64,000 bases of DNA, from NCBI GenBank assembly GCA_016192135.1, contig JACPUR010000004.1, forward strand, positions 81,311-145,310, in the 5' to 3' direction. Source of the stretch: Candidatus Tectomicrobia bacterium (GTDB taxonomy: Bacteria > UBA8248). A program made the position numbers and the translations under genes. Below are positions 48,733 through 59,200 of the stretch, piece after piece. Position 1 is the first letter of the stretch. Every line of letters starts with the position of its first letter. The notes below the pieces were generated by a model. It did no database searches and was not told the DNA's origin. It was given only the letters and a program-made list of their open reading frames with translations.

Positions 48733-49736
48733 CTCGCGGCCCGCCCCCCGGTCTCGGCCCGCACCGTCTTGGGCGGGCCCGGGCGGGAGGCGCCCTCCAC
48801 CCCGGCGCGCACCCAGCCCGCCGTCAGCGCGACCGCCGCCAGCAGGGCGGCCGCGGCCAGGCCCGCCCGGGGGGCGCTCCCCTTGCGCCGCAGCGCGCTC
48901 ACCGCCACCTCCAGCAGGAAGATGGCCGACGCCACGAGCAGGGCGACGCCGATGAGCAGCGGCCGGCCCCCGCCGTAGAAGGTGGCCCGCACCCAGGCCG
49001 GTCCCTTCGAGCCCACCCAGGCGGCCCCGAGCAGTATCTGCAGCGCCGAGGACGCCAGCACGCACGCCGCGCCCCAGCGGATGAGGCGGGCGCCCGCGCT
49101 CAGGGGGACGGAGCTCTCCCAGCGGAACGCCCCGCGGCCCGCCAGCATCAGGGCCACCCCTCCGGCGGCCCCCGCGCCCAGGGCGTGGTGCAGGGTGAAC
49201 AGCGCCGCCCCCGGCTGCCGGAAGATCACCCACGGGTTCTCCGCCACGAGCGGCCAGAGCGCGGGCGCCGACGCCGCCGCTTCGGCGCTCTCGCGCACCG
49301 CCGCCAGCAGGAGGGCCAGGAGCCCCGCGGCCGCGCCGCAGGCGGTGCGCGCGGCGGGCGGCCTTCCTCTCCATCCCCAGTCCGAGGCGTAGAGAAGGAC
49401 CAGCGCCGCGTAAGCCGTCCCCGCCAGCCAGGCCCAGGGCAGGACCGGAGCCAGCCAGATCAGCAGGGGCAGCAGCCGGTCCGGCTTCCGGACCAGGGCC
49501 AGGAGCATCGTTCCCGCGGCCGCGGCAGCCAGGACGCCCAGGTTGGCCACCGCCGCCTCGCCCAGGCGGGCCGCCGCCTCGCGGTCCTCGGGCCTCCCCC
49601 GCCTCCCGCTCCAGAATTCCAGGTGGGCCGCGGCCAGCGGCAGCGAGATGCCGGCCCACAGCGACGCGGCCAGGGCCACCTCCAGCAGCGTCCCGAGGAT
49701 GCGCCCGCCGTCGAGCCCCGCGATGAGCGCCGTCAT
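48729..49736 (-). CDS. Integral membrane protein, possible cytochrome bd-like subunit
   Basis: A 335-residue protein with eight or more membrane helices from ATG 49736, whose start overlaps the stop of the cytochrome c-like gene. Its layout (ISLPLAAAHLEFWSGRRG in helix 1, NPWVIFRQPGAALFTLHHALGAGAAGG near residue 165) recalls the quinol-oxidase CydA pattern of a His early, then NxW...P.G...H. The GRQPW motif is not seen, so this is only an analogy. Possible haem-ligand His residues are at about 39, 177 and 178. Translational coupling suggests a complex with the upstream cytochrome c protein. Confidence 0.6.
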   Translation of the reverse strand: MTALIAGLDGGRILGTLLEVALAASLWAGISLPLAAAHLEFWSGRRGRPEDREAAARLGEAAVANLGVLAAAAAGTMLLALVRKPDRLLPLLIWLAPVLPWAWLAGTAYAALVLLYASDWGWRGRPPAARTACGAAAGLLALLLAAVRESAEAAASAPALWPLVAENPWVIFRQPGAALFTLHHALGAGAAGGVALMLAGRGAFRWESSVPLSAGARLIRWGAACVLASSALQILLGAAWVGSKGPAWVRATFYGGGRPLLIGVALLVASAIFLLEVAVSALRRKGSAPRAGLAAAALLAAVALTAGWVRAGVEGASRPGPPKTVRAETGGRAAR

Positions 49737-51655
49737 GGTCCGGGCACCCCCGGGCTGCCGCTCCCGCCGCCCGGAGGGGGCGCAGGCGCGGGCGGGGCCG
49801 GAGGCGGCGGGACGGGCCGCGGCTCCTCCCGCCGCTGGGATGGCGCGGGCTCCGGCGCGACGGGCGGAACCGGCTGGATGGGCGCGACCGGCGGCACCGG
49901 AGCGGGGGCGGGAAGCCTGGGCGGGGGGATCTCGGGCGGGCGGGGCGGGGTAGTGGAAGGCCCGGGCTGGCCCTCGGGGATGGGCGGGCCGGCGGGCGCG
50001 GAGGAGGGCTTCGGGGCGGGTGGGATTTGTGGCGGCTGCGGGGCGGGCGGGCCCGAGGGCGAGGGCGGCGCGGGAGCAGCCTGAGGCGCGGGAGGAGCGG
50101 CCGGGGCCTGGACCGGGGGGGTCTCCGGCGCGGGGGCGGCGGGCTCGCCCTTGGGGGCGGGCTGGCCGAGAGGGGCGGGCTGGCCCTTGGAGGCCGGGTC
50201 CCCCAGGCGCGCCGGATCGCCCTGCTTGGCGGGCTGGCCGGGGGAGGCGGGCTGGCCCAGGGGGGCCGGCTGCCCCGTGAGGGGCCCCTGCCGGGGCGCG
50301 GCCGCAGCCGGGGCGGGCGGCTTTTTCTCTTCTTCCTTCTTCTTCGGGGGCGCGGGAGGGGCGGGCTTGGGGGGCGGGGCGGGGACGGCGAGGGCCACCC
50401 CGGCCCCCTTCAGCATCCCCTCGATGTGGGAGGCCACCGCCTTCATCTCCTCGTCCGATCCGGCGAAGGCCGGGAAGGCCGGATGCCGCTTCTCCATCTC
50501 CCCGAGGAAGCGCAGCGGCGCGCCCTGCTCCCGGAAGGGGGGGAGCCCGCCCGCGCCCTCTTTCCAGGCGGGATGGCAGGGGCCGCACTCGGCCCGGAAG
50601 ACGAGGGCGCCCAGCTCCGGCGGGGCGGGCCGCTCCTCCCCCGGCCGCCAGGGGGCCGGGCGCCAGAAGCCCTCCCGGCGGAGCTCCGGAATCTCCGAGA
50701 CGAGGACCCCGTTCCGGTACATGCCGCCCCGGATGAGGAAGGGCCCCCGCGCCTCCGCCCCCGCGAGCTGGACGAGCGCGGGCGACAGCGCCGCGGCGAG
50801 CAGGGCGAGGAGCGCCCCGGATCGGCTCAGCCTGCGGGGGTCGCGGACGGCGCACCGGTAGAGATACATCCCGAGCCCCGCTTGGAGGGCGAGGGCCGCC
50901 CCGGCCAGCGCGAGGAAGGTCCGGGCCTCCTCCGGCGAGATCGAATAGGCCCACCACGCCGCGCCCGCCGCCCCGGCCCACGCCGCGGGGGCCCCCCAGG
51001 AGCCCAGCGCCCGCGCCAGCGCCAGCCGCCAGGGGGCGTCGCGCTGGCCCGCGGCGGCTGCGAGGCCCGCCGCGGCCGCGAGGGCGATCGCCTCCGCCGC
51101 CCAGAGCAGGGCCGCGGGCGGCGCGGAAGGGTGCAGGAGGGCATGCCGCAGGGCGCGCGACTCCAGCCAGACTCCCGGGCTCGCGGGGAACGATCCGAGC
51201 GAGGCGAGCACCAGGGCGCCCGCCCAGATTCCCGCGGCGGCGGCGGCGCCCGACGCGAGATGCAGGCGCCCTCCCCCGCGCCCGTTCCTCCAGCCGAAGG
51301 CGTAGAGGGCGAGGCAGAGCGTTCCCGCGAGGGCGAGGAGGGCGCCCGCCCCCAGGGCGGGCCCGAAGGCCGCCGCCAGGCGCTCCGCCGCCCGGGGCCA
51401 GAGCACCATCTCCCCCAGCCAGGCGCCCCCTCCCGCGAGGAAGGCCCCGAGGAGGAGCACCAGCGTCCAGCGGGCGTCCCGCTCCGCGAGCCGGCCCCAC
51501 CGGGGGTCCAGGCTGCGGCCCGCCTCGAGGGCGGGCAGGAGCATGAGGACGGCCCCCCCGGCCGCCAGCGCGGCGCCCAATCCAAAAAGGTAGCGGAGCG
51601 CGGGGAGGAGGACGCTCGGGACGAGGGCCGGGACATCGGCTTCGGGAAACGGCAC
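49733..51655 (-). CDS. Membrane-bound cytochrome c with proline-rich tail
   Basis: A 640-residue protein with three parts. Residues about 10-300 hold roughly eight membrane helices. Residues 350-417 form a monohaem cytochrome c domain with FRAECGPCHPAW (Cys357, Cys360, His361) and a short C-terminal helix (KAVASHIEGMLKGAG). Residues 424-640 are a long, disordered tail of Pro, Ala and Gln with imperfect GQPAPLGQPA repeats (about 450-500). It resembles bd-type oxidoreductases with attached c-haem. The tail is far longer than usual. It is the first gene of a three-gene operon with a membrane partner and an MFS carrier. Confidence 0.7.
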   Translation of the reverse strand: MPFPEADVPALVPSVLLPALRYLFGLGAALAAGGAVLMLLPALEAGRSLDPRWGRLAERDARWTLVLLLGAFLAGGGAWLGEMVLWPRAAERLAAAFGPALGAGALLALAGTLCLALYAFGWRNGRGGGRLHLASGAAAAAGIWAGALVLASLGSFPASPGVWLESRALRHALLHPSAPPAALLWAAEAIALAAAAGLAAAAGQRDAPWRLALARALGSWGAPAAWAGAAGAAWWAYSISPEEARTFLALAGAALALQAGLGMYLYRCAVRDPRRLSRSGALLALLAAALSPALVQLAGAEARGPFLIRGGMYRNGVLVSEIPELRREGFWRPAPWRPGEERPAPPELGALVFRAECGPCHPAWKEGAGGLPPFREQGAPLRFLGEMEKRHPAFPAFAGSDEEMKAVASHIEGMLKGAGVALAVPAPPPKPAPPAPPKKKEEEKKPPAPAAAAPRQGPLTGQPAPLGQPASPGQPAKQGDPARLGDPASKGQPAPLGQPAPKGEPAAPAPETPPVQAPAAPPAPQAAPAPPSPSGPPAPQPPQIPPAPKPSSAPAGPPIPEGQPGPSTTPPRPPEIPPPRLPAPAPVPPVAPIQPVPPVAPEPAPSQRREEPRPVPPPPAPPAPAPPPGGGSGSPGVPGP

Positions 51656-51706
51656 GAAACGATCCCCTGACAGGACGGCGGAAAAAAGGGATGCCCGGAT
51701 GGAATG

Positions 51707-52825
51707 CTACACCAAGGCGGCTCCCTTCGCCCGGTAGAGATCGAGCTTCTCCTCGTCGAGACGCACCCCCAGGCCGGGCTCCCGGGGCACGGCGAGGCGT
51801 CCGGCGCCGATGTCGAGGGGCCGGTCCACCACGTCGTCCCGCATCTTGTCGGGGCCCACGGACTCGATCGCCCTGAGGAAGGCCGCGGAGGTCGCGGCGA
51901 GGTGGATCTCGGCCAGGGTGTAGGCCGTGAGACCGAAGCCGTGCCCGATGACGAGCTTCAGGCCCGCCGCCTCGGCCGTGGCCGCCATCTCGCGCGCAGG
52001 GAGGAGGCCTCCCTGCTTGAGGATCTTGAGCTTCACGATGTCCGCCGCCCCGGCCCGGATGATCCGCAGCAGGCTCTCGTGGCCGTACACGCACTCGTCC
52101 GCCATGACCGGGAAGCCGATGGCGCGGCGAATGCGCGCCATGCCCTCGAGGTCCGCGCGCGGGACGGGCTGCTCGAAGAGGGAGGGCGCGGCCCCGCGCA
52201 CCTCGCGGGCGAAGGCCACCGCGTCCTCCACCCGGGCGTAGGACTCGTTCGCGTCGATGCGGATCTCGAAGTCCCGGCCCGCCGCCTCGCGCACCGCGAG
52301 CACCCGGGCGGCGTCCGCCTCCACGTCCCCCCCAGCCTTCACCTTGGCCGAGATCCAGCCCCGCTTCTTGTAGGCGCTCGCCTCGCGGGCGGCCTCCTCC
52401 GGGCCCAGGATGCCGATCCAGCCGTTGAAGAAGACCTCCTCCACCACCGCCCCGCCCAGGAGCTCGTGGAGGGGGACGCCCAGCGCCCGGGCGTGGAGGT
52501 CGGCCAGGGCCATGGCGAGGGCGGCCTTGGCCTCGTAGAGGCCCTCCGCCGCCTCGTCCATCAACCGCGCGGCGGCGCGGGCGCGCCTGGGGTCGGCCCC
52601 CAGCAGCGCGGGGCCCAGGCGGCGCTCGATCGCCTCCGCCGTCTCGTCCCGCCCCCCCGAGGAGTAGCCCTTGAAGGGCTCGGCGTCCCCCACCCCCTCG
52701 AAGCCGTCGTCGGTGCGCAGGCGCACGAGGCAGCAGGGCTGGACGTCGTGGTTGTGGAAGGCGTTCCTGAAGAAGCCCCGCATGGGCATGTCCACGCGGA
52801 AGACCTCGACCGAGGCCACCTTCAT
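51707..52825 (-). CDS. Enolase-superfamily enzyme (mandelate racemase/muconate lactonizing type)
   Basis: A 372-residue TIM-barrel enzyme. The active-site residues typical of the MLE subgroup are visible: KVKAGG (Lys-x-Lys pair), RIDANESY (metal Asp), FEQPVPRADLEG (metal Glu), VMADECVYG (metal acid), IVKLKILKQGG (Lys) and VIGHGFGL (His/Gly). Start ATG at 52825 with GGAGAGGGAC before it. The reaction begins with abstraction of an alpha-proton from a carboxylate; known members include muconate cycloisomerases, dipeptide epimerases and sugar-acid dehydratases. Which is not evident. Confidence 0.85.
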   Translation of the reverse strand: MKVASVEVFRVDMPMRGFFRNAFHNHDVQPCCLVRLRTDDGFEGVGDAEPFKGYSSGGRDETAEAIERRLGPALLGADPRRARAAARLMDEAAEGLYEAKAALAMALADLHARALGVPLHELLGGAVVEEVFFNGWIGILGPEEAAREASAYKKRGWISAKVKAGGDVEADAARVLAVREAAGRDFEIRIDANESYARVEDAVAFAREVRGAAPSLFEQPVPRADLEGMARIRRAIGFPVMADECVYGHESLLRIIRAGAADIVKLKILKQGGLLPAREMAATAEAAGLKLVIGHGFGLTAYTLAEIHLAATSAAFLRAIESVGPDKMRDDVVDRPLDIGAGRLAVPREPGLGVRLDEEKLDLYRAKGAALV

Positions 52826-52864
52826 GTCCCTCTCCCCGATACGCGGCACAATGAAAAAAGAATC

Positions 52865-55800
52865 TTAGCAGATATCGGCTGGCGTCCCCTGCCCGTCCTC
52901 CCGGACGGCCCGGCGCCCCCGCTCCCGGAACGCCTCGTCCACCGGGAAGGCGTGCTCCGCCCCGGGCCGCAGGAAGGAGAAGACCACCTCCTTCACCTTC
53001 TTCCCCGAGGCCGCCTCCAGGCACAGCGCGTAGGCCGCGCCCTGGGGGGCGTAGCGGGCGGCGCGCGCGGGAACATCCCCGGCCTTCGCGTCGTCCGTCT
53101 TGAAGTCCCCGATCACGAGCCCCTCCCCCTCCTCGAACACGAGGTCGGCGAAGCCCCGGACCAGCCGGCCCTCCACCCGGGCGAAAAACGAGAACTCCCG
53201 CCACGCGCGCGGGGCGGCCGCCGCCCGCTGGAGCAGCCTTCCCGCCGCCCCCTTGCGGATCAGCTCCAGGGCCTCCCGCGCCGCCGCCTCGTCCAGTCCC
53301 TTCTCGCGGGCCAGGGCGCGGGCCTGTGCCTCCCACTCACCGGGCGGGATGGAGCCAACCCCGGCCAGGAGGGCATGCGCGAGGGCGCCGAAGGCGAGGC
53401 TCCGCTCGCGGCCGGTCCCGTCCGCCCCGGCGTAGCGCTCGCTCTCCCGGGAGCCCTCCTCGTGCTCCGCCAGGCGGCTGGGGGCGAGCGGGGGCCGCCA
53501 GGCGGGAGGCGCCTTCAGCTCCGCCAGGCGCCCCTCCAGCTCCGCCTGCATGCGGCGCCCCTCGTCAATCTTCCGCTCGTCCGGCTCGAAGGCGGAGGGC
53601 GGCAGGCGGAAGTAGCTCTCCGGCTCTTCCGCCCGGGGAGTCTCCATCTCCAGCAGGCGCACCGGCCCGAAGCCTCCCTTCCGCAGCGCCTCGATCGTCA
53701 CCCCGCCCTTCGCCATGAGCGCCCAGGCGTCGTTCCTGTCCGAAAAGAGGGGAAGCATCAGGTAATCCCGCGCCCGCGTGGCGGCAACGTAGAGCAGGCG
53801 GACCTGCTCGGCCTCCCAGAAGCGCCGCTCCCGCTCCTCCGCCCGGGCGAACCCCAGGCTCTCCACGGACCAGATATTCTCCTTCCCGTTCTTCTCGTAG
53901 AACCCGATCTCGACCCGGTTCTCGCTCCGGTCGGCGAGCCAGACCCGCTTCCGGAACCCCTCCCGCCCCCCCAGGTCCGCCAGGGCCACGACGGGGAACT
54001 CCAGGCCCTTGGCCGAGTGCATGCTCATGAAGCGGACGGCCTCCGCCCCGGCGCCCCCGGCCTCCGCCTCGGGCTCCCGGGCCTTCTTCCCGAGCGCCAC
54101 CTGGGCGTCCAGGAAGGCGCTGAACTCCTCCGCCGCGCGCGCCCCTCCCCCCTCATACTCGAAGGCCAGGTCCAGGAGCTTGAGGAGGTTGGCCGCCCGC
54201 TGCTCCCCCTGGAAGGTGGAGAGGAAGAGCTCGAAGGCCCGGGTGCGCCGGAAGATCTCGCCCAGGAGGGCGCGGGCGCTCATCCCGCCGCGCAGGGCGT
54301 GGAGCTCCCCGATCTCCTTCGCCGCCGCCGCCCACCCGGGCGAGGGCGAGAGGCCCGGCATGAAAGCGCGCGCCAGGTCGGTGTCCGCGAAGCCGTAAAG
54401 AGGCGAGCGCAGCGCCGCCGCGAGAGCGAGCTTGTCGGCGGGGCGCAGGACGGCCCGCAGCACGGCCGCCGCCGCGGCCACCTCGGCCCGGTCGTAGAAG
54501 CCCCGCCCGCCCTCCGAGACGACCGGCACCCCCGCCGCCCGGAAGGCCTCCTCGTACTCGGCGTAGCCCGTCCGCGCCCGGAAGAGGAGAGCCACGTCCC
54601 CGTAGCCCAGAGGCCGCCGCCCCCCGCCCGGCGCGGGGATCTCGGGCCGCTCGTCCTCGACGAGCCGCCTCACGGCGGAGGCGAGGAGAGCGGCCTCTTT
54701 CTTGCGGCGCGCCTCGGCGCCGTCCGGCTTCCCGGCCTCCGGCGCCTCGCCCTCTTCGCCGGAAGAACGCTCCGCCTCGTCCTCCTCTCCCTGCGCTTCC
54801 TTCGCGTCCGCATCCTTGGGCGCCAGGAGCAGGACGCGCGGGCCCTCCTCCTCCCGGTCCGCCTCGAGCGGGATGTACGCCGCCTGGAAGTCCCCGTCCT
54901 TGGCGATGAGCCGCCCGAAGATCCCGTTCACCACTTGGATGACGCCCGGCGCGCTGCGGAAGTTCTGGGTGATGGCGAGGACCTTCCCCCCGCTGCGCTC
55001 GACGATCCTCTTCGCCTCCTCGTAGACGGCGATGTCGGCCCGGCGGAAGCGGTAGATGGCCTGCTTGGGGTCCCCGACGAGGAAGAGGCCGCCCCCCGCG
55101 AGCCTCGCCCCGCGCCAGTCCTCCGGGCAGGGCTCGCCCGAGGCCAGCAGGAAGACCAGCTCCACCTGGAGGGGGTCGGTGTCCTGGAACTCGTCCACCA
55201 GGAAGTGCGCCCAGCGACGCCGGAATTCCCCGCGCGCCCCGGCGCTCCCGCGCACGAGCCGGACGGCGCGGTGGAGGATGTCCTGGTAGGTGAGCAGCCC
55301 CTCCTCCGCCGCCGCGCGCCCGAGGCGCCCGGCGAAGTCGCGCAGGGAGGCGATCGCCCCGGCCAGGATCTCCTGCCCCGCCTCGGCGCAGGCCTCCCGC
55401 AGGAAGGCGTCGTAGCCGTCGCGGAAGGGCTTGATGCCTCCGCTCCACCGCTTGGGGCTGCCGACTTTCTTGTTGAGCCTGAGCGAGGGCCGCCAGAGCG
55501 AGCGGAGGAGATCGGGCGCGGAGGCGCGCGGCAGGGCGCCCATCCACTCCGCGACCCGCGCCACCTCGGCGTAGGCCTTGTCGGAGCGGTCGAGGCACTC
55601 CGCGTCCGCGAGGGCCGCCCAGCGGGCGTGGCAGGCGCGCACCCTCTCCATGAGCTCTCCGGACGAGAGGTCCCGCGCCCGGGGGAAGCCCTCCCGGAGC
55701 TCGGGGAGCTCCAGGAGGCTGTCGCGCAGCGCGGTGAGGTGGCCGAGGGAGAGGCCGAGCGAGAGGAAGGCCTCGATCCCCTCGTCCCCCCGGGTGAAGC

Positions 55801-56254
55801 GCTCCGCGAGCCACTCCTGCCAGAGGCGGTCCCGCAGCGCCTCGTGGGCGACGATATCCACCTCCCCCGCGCCGGGGGCGAGGCCGGCCTCCAGTGCCCT
55901 CTCGCGCAGCAGGCGCAGGGCGAAGCCGTGGATGGTGGAGATCTGGGCCTGATCGATCCCCTCGAGCGCCGCCCGCAGGCGCTCCCGCGCGCCCGGGTCC
56001 CGCGCCCCGCCCAGCCGATCCCGCAGCCCCTTGCGGACCCGCTCCCTCAGCTCGGCCGCGGCCTTGAGGGTGAAGGTGATGGCGGCGATGGCGTCGAGCC
56101 GCGCACCCCCGCTCTCGACGAGGTGGACCACCCGGTCCACCAGGAGGCGCGTCTTGCCCGTGCCCGCCCCCGCCTCGACGAGGACGGGGCCCTCCGTCCA
56201 GGTGACGGCGAGATCGCGCGCCTCCTGATCGGCGAGGGGCTTGCGCCGGCTCAT
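52865..56254 (-). CDS. UvrD-like helicase/nuclease (AddA-like exonuclease subunit)
   Basis: A 1129-residue SF1 helicase from ATG 56254, overlapping the AddB-like stop (ATGA). Walker A is PVLVEAGAGTGKTRLLVDRVVHL near residue 25, motif II is HFLVDEFQDTDPLQVE near 350, motif III-like VGDPKQAIYRFRRADIAVY, and motif VI-like RLLYVAATRARDYL. The C-terminal 120 residues hold a RecB-type nuclease core (EEGEGLVIGDFKTD). Such enzymes resect DNA double-strand ends for recombination and respond to Chi sites. The pair with the next gene follows the usual AddB-AddA order. Confidence 0.9.
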   Translation of the reverse strand: MSRRKPLADQEARDLAVTWTEGPVLVEAGAGTGKTRLLVDRVVHLVESGGARLDAIAAITFTLKAAAELRERVRKGLRDRLGGARDPGARERLRAALEGIDQAQISTIHGFALRLLRERALEAGLAPGAGEVDIVAHEALRDRLWQEWLAERFTRGDEGIEAFLSLGLSLGHLTALRDSLLELPELREGFPRARDLSSGELMERVRACHARWAALADAECLDRSDKAYAEVARVAEWMGALPRASAPDLLRSLWRPSLRLNKKVGSPKRWSGGIKPFRDGYDAFLREACAEAGQEILAGAIASLRDFAGRLGRAAAEEGLLTYQDILHRAVRLVRGSAGARGEFRRRWAHFLVDEFQDTDPLQVELVFLLASGEPCPEDWRGARLAGGGLFLVGDPKQAIYRFRRADIAVYEEAKRIVERSGGKVLAITQNFRSAPGVIQVVNGIFGRLIAKDGDFQAAYIPLEADREEEGPRVLLLAPKDADAKEAQGEEDEAERSSGEEGEAPEAGKPDGAEARRKKEAALLASAVRRLVEDERPEIPAPGGGRRPLGYGDVALLFRARTGYAEYEEAFRAAGVPVVSEGGRGFYDRAEVAAAAAVLRAVLRPADKLALAAALRSPLYGFADTDLARAFMPGLSPSPGWAAAAKEIGELHALRGGMSARALLGEIFRRTRAFELFLSTFQGEQRAANLLKLLDLAFEYEGGGARAAEEFSAFLDAQVALGKKAREPEAEAGGAGAEAVRFMSMHSAKGLEFPVVALADLGGREGFRKRVWLADRSENRVEIGFYEKNGKENIWSVESLGFARAEERERRFWEAEQVRLLYVAATRARDYLMLPLFSDRNDAWALMAKGGVTIEALRKGGFGPVRLLEMETPRAEEPESYFRLPPSAFEPDERKIDEGRRMQAELEGRLAELKAPPAWRPPLAPSRLAEHEEGSRESERYAGADGTGRERSLAFGALAHALLAGVGSIPPGEWEAQARALAREKGLDEAAAREALELIRKGAAGRLLQRAAAAPRAWREFSFFARVEGRLVRGFADLVFEEGEGLVIGDFKTDDAKAGDVPARAARYAPQGAAYALCLEAASGKKVKEVVFSFLRPGAEHAFPVDEAFRERGRRAVREDGQGTPADIC

Positions 56255-59200
56255 GCCTCCTCCTCCTCCGGTCCGTCCGGCTCGCCGGCCGCCTGGGCCA
56301 TGCGCAGGGCCTGCCGCCCGGCCGCTTCCGCCTTGCGCCGGGCGCGGGGCCCGCGCTCGGGGCCGCAGACCTCGATGAAGCCGCAATGGCCGCAGGCGGA
56401 GGAGGGCAGCGGAAAGAAAACCCCCGCCTCCGCCGAGCGGAGGAAAAGCGCGAGGAGGCGGTCCACCTGGGGCCTCAGCCGGGCCATCTCCTCCGGGGAA
56501 AGCCCGCTCAGCCGGTATCCCGCCCCCTCGGCCACGAAGGCGTAGGCCGCGCCGATGCGGGCGCCGGGCTCCAGCATCCCCTCGCCGCGCCGGACGTAGA
56601 GGTGGGGCTGGAGCCACAGGCCCCCGCCCAGCGGATCTTTCTTCTTCGGGGCGGTGCGCCCGCTCTTGAAGTCCACGAAGCGGTACTCCCCCTCCGCGCT
56701 CCGCTCCAGGAGATCGTAGCGGCCGCTCACGAGGAGGCGGCCGTCCCCCGCCTCGGGCGGGAGCGCAAGCGCCAAGTCCTTGAACTTTCCCTCGACCTCG
56801 ACGGGCCGCCAGGCGGGCGGGCCGCTCCGGTAGGCGCTCCGCAGGAAGCCCTCGAGCTGGCGCTCCACGGAGGCGCGGAGGAGCCGCCAGGGCAGGGGCA
56901 GGAGGGCGGAACCGGCCTCTTCCGCCTCCTCGAACGCGCCCGCGGCGGCGGCGGAAACCGCCCCGTGAAATTCCTCCTCCGCCATCTCGCCCGGGCCCGC
57001 CCCCCGGTCCTTCAGCGAGCGGAAGAAGCGCTCCAGGGCCGCGTGGAAGAGGCTCCCGCGCAGCAGGCCGTCCGCGTCGAGCGGGGGGCCGGGCGCCTCC
57101 GCCGCGTCGAGCTCCGGGAGGCTTCCGAGCAGGAACTGATAGGGGCACTGGAAGAAGCGCTCGAGGCGGGTCACGGCGACGGCGGCCCGGGAGGGATGGA
57201 GCGGCCCGCGCAGCCGCTCCAGGAGATCGGGATCCTCCAGCATCCCATCGTGAACGGTGAGGACGTTCGGCCGCCAGCGGTCGTCGAGGGCCTGCCTGCG
57301 CCGCGCGAAGCCCGGGGCCGCGCCCAGGTGCGCGAGGGCCCCCCTCTCCGCCCGGGCCGGAGGCAGGAGCGCCGCGAGGGCCGCGAGGTCACCCTCCAGC
57401 GCGCTGACGGGCCGGCGCCGGAGGGTTTCCTTCTCCAGCCCCGGCGCGGCGATGCGGAGGATATCCGCGCCGAAGCGGGGCAGGCCCTCGTCCTCTCCCG
57501 CGATCCCCAGCGCCGAGGCGAGGTGATGCAAGAAGAGGCTCGAGGCGCGCTCCGAACGCTCCCCGTCACCCCCCGCGCGCGGGACGCCCAGCACCACGCG
57601 GCGTCCGGCCGACTGGAGCGCCAGCCAGAAGAGGTAGCGCGCCTCCGCCATCCGCTCCCCCTTCAGGGCGAGGCGGGGAGGCAGCCCTTTCTCCTCCGGG
57701 GCGAGGCGCCCGTTGAGCCGCCGCCGGAGGTCGTCGGCGAGGAGCGGGTCCTCCCGGCCGTGGGCGGGGAAGAGGCCCTCCGCCAGGCCGGGAATGGCCA
57801 CCGTCCCGAAGGAGAGGCCCCGCGCCCCCTGGAGGGAGAGGATGCGCACCCGCGCCGCCTTCGGGGGCTCGCCCCCGCCCGGGCGCTCGAGGGCGAGCGC
57901 GGCCCACCGGCGGAACTCCGCGCCCTCAACCTCGCCGAGGAAAGGGTCGAGCCGCCCCGCGCCCTCCAGCGCCGCGAGGACGCCCTCTTTCCCCTCAATC
58001 TCTCCGGTCAGCGCCTCGAAGGCTCTCTTCGCCGCCTCCGCGTGGACGGAGGGGAGGGCCCTCGCGGGCAGGGCGCGCAGATGCGTGAAGAGGATGTTCA
58101 GCGCGGCCTCGAAGGTGCGCAGGGGCGAGGCGCGCCTCGCCCCTACGGACGCGGACGCTTCTTCTTCCTTCGCCCGGTCAATCGCCCGGCGCCAGCCGTC
58201 CTCTCCGTTCGCGTAAGGCAGCCGGCGGGAGAGGACCTCCCAGCGCGAGGCGAGGCAAGAATCCTCCTCCCCGCTGCCCTTGGCCGTCCGCCATTCGAGG
58301 AAGGAGGCACTGGCGGCGAAGCTCCCCTCGTCCAGGAAACGCAACACCTCGGCGCGGGGGTAGCCCCGCTCGCGCAGGAGGGGCATCCCGAGCAGCGCCC
58401 GCCCCGCCGGAGTGCGGTCAAGGGAAACTCCGCGCTCGGCGCGCGCCTCGACGCCCAGGGAGCGGCAGGTCTCCTCGAAGAGGGACGCGTAGCCCTCTCC
58501 GCCGGGGACGAGGACGGCGGCCTCGCGGCTCCCGCCGGGGGAATACAGAAGCTCCCTCACCAGCTCGAAGGCCTCGCGGCCCGGGGCGGGGGCAGAAACG
58601 ATGCGGAGGGCATCCCCCGCGAGGGAGGCCCCGCCCTCCGCCGAGAAGAGGGCCCGGCCCGCTTCCGCGAAGGGTCGCTCTCCGTCCTTCTCCACCTTCC
58701 GGTCCGTGAACCCCAGGGCGCGCAGCCAGGCGAGCATGGGCCGGACGAAGGCGCAGGCGGGGGCACCCTCCTCCGCCGGGACGAGGGCGGCGGCGGGGGC
58801 GCTCCGGCAGCAGGCCTCCACGAGCCGCCGCTGGAGGGCGTTCAGGTCGGCGAAGCCGTAGAGGAGGGTGGGGATGTCCTGGGGCGACGCCTCCGCCTCC
58901 CCGCAGGCGGCGCGGAGCAGCCCCGGCTCGTCGTAAAAACCGAACGACGCGAGCCGGGCCTCGTAGGCGTCGAGCAGAAGGGCGAGGTCGCGGAGAGAAT
59001 CGTCTCCCGCGCGCTGGAGATCGGCGGGAGAAACCCCCGCCTCGCGCAGGTCGGCCAGGGTGGCGGCGAGGGCCTCGTCGTAGCCGGGGATCCCCTCGGG
59101 GGGCCGGAGGCGGCGCAGCCGGCCGGCGTTCTCCCGGAGGAGGCGCGAGGCCAGGGCCGCGTCCCCGCCGGGCGGAAGGGGCCGGAGCCCCGCGCGGCGG

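Noticed and set aside
50100..50300. Tandem GGGGCGGGCTGGCC-type DNA repeats resembling a repeat array
   Set aside because: They encode the GQPAPL repeats of the cytochrome tail in frame; spacing and sequence do not fit a CRISPR array.
51704..56545. 1613-codon plus-strand ORF opposite the AddA-like gene
   Set aside because: Composition is typical of GC-rich antisense frames and no domain is visible; the minus-strand gene has all SF1 motifs.
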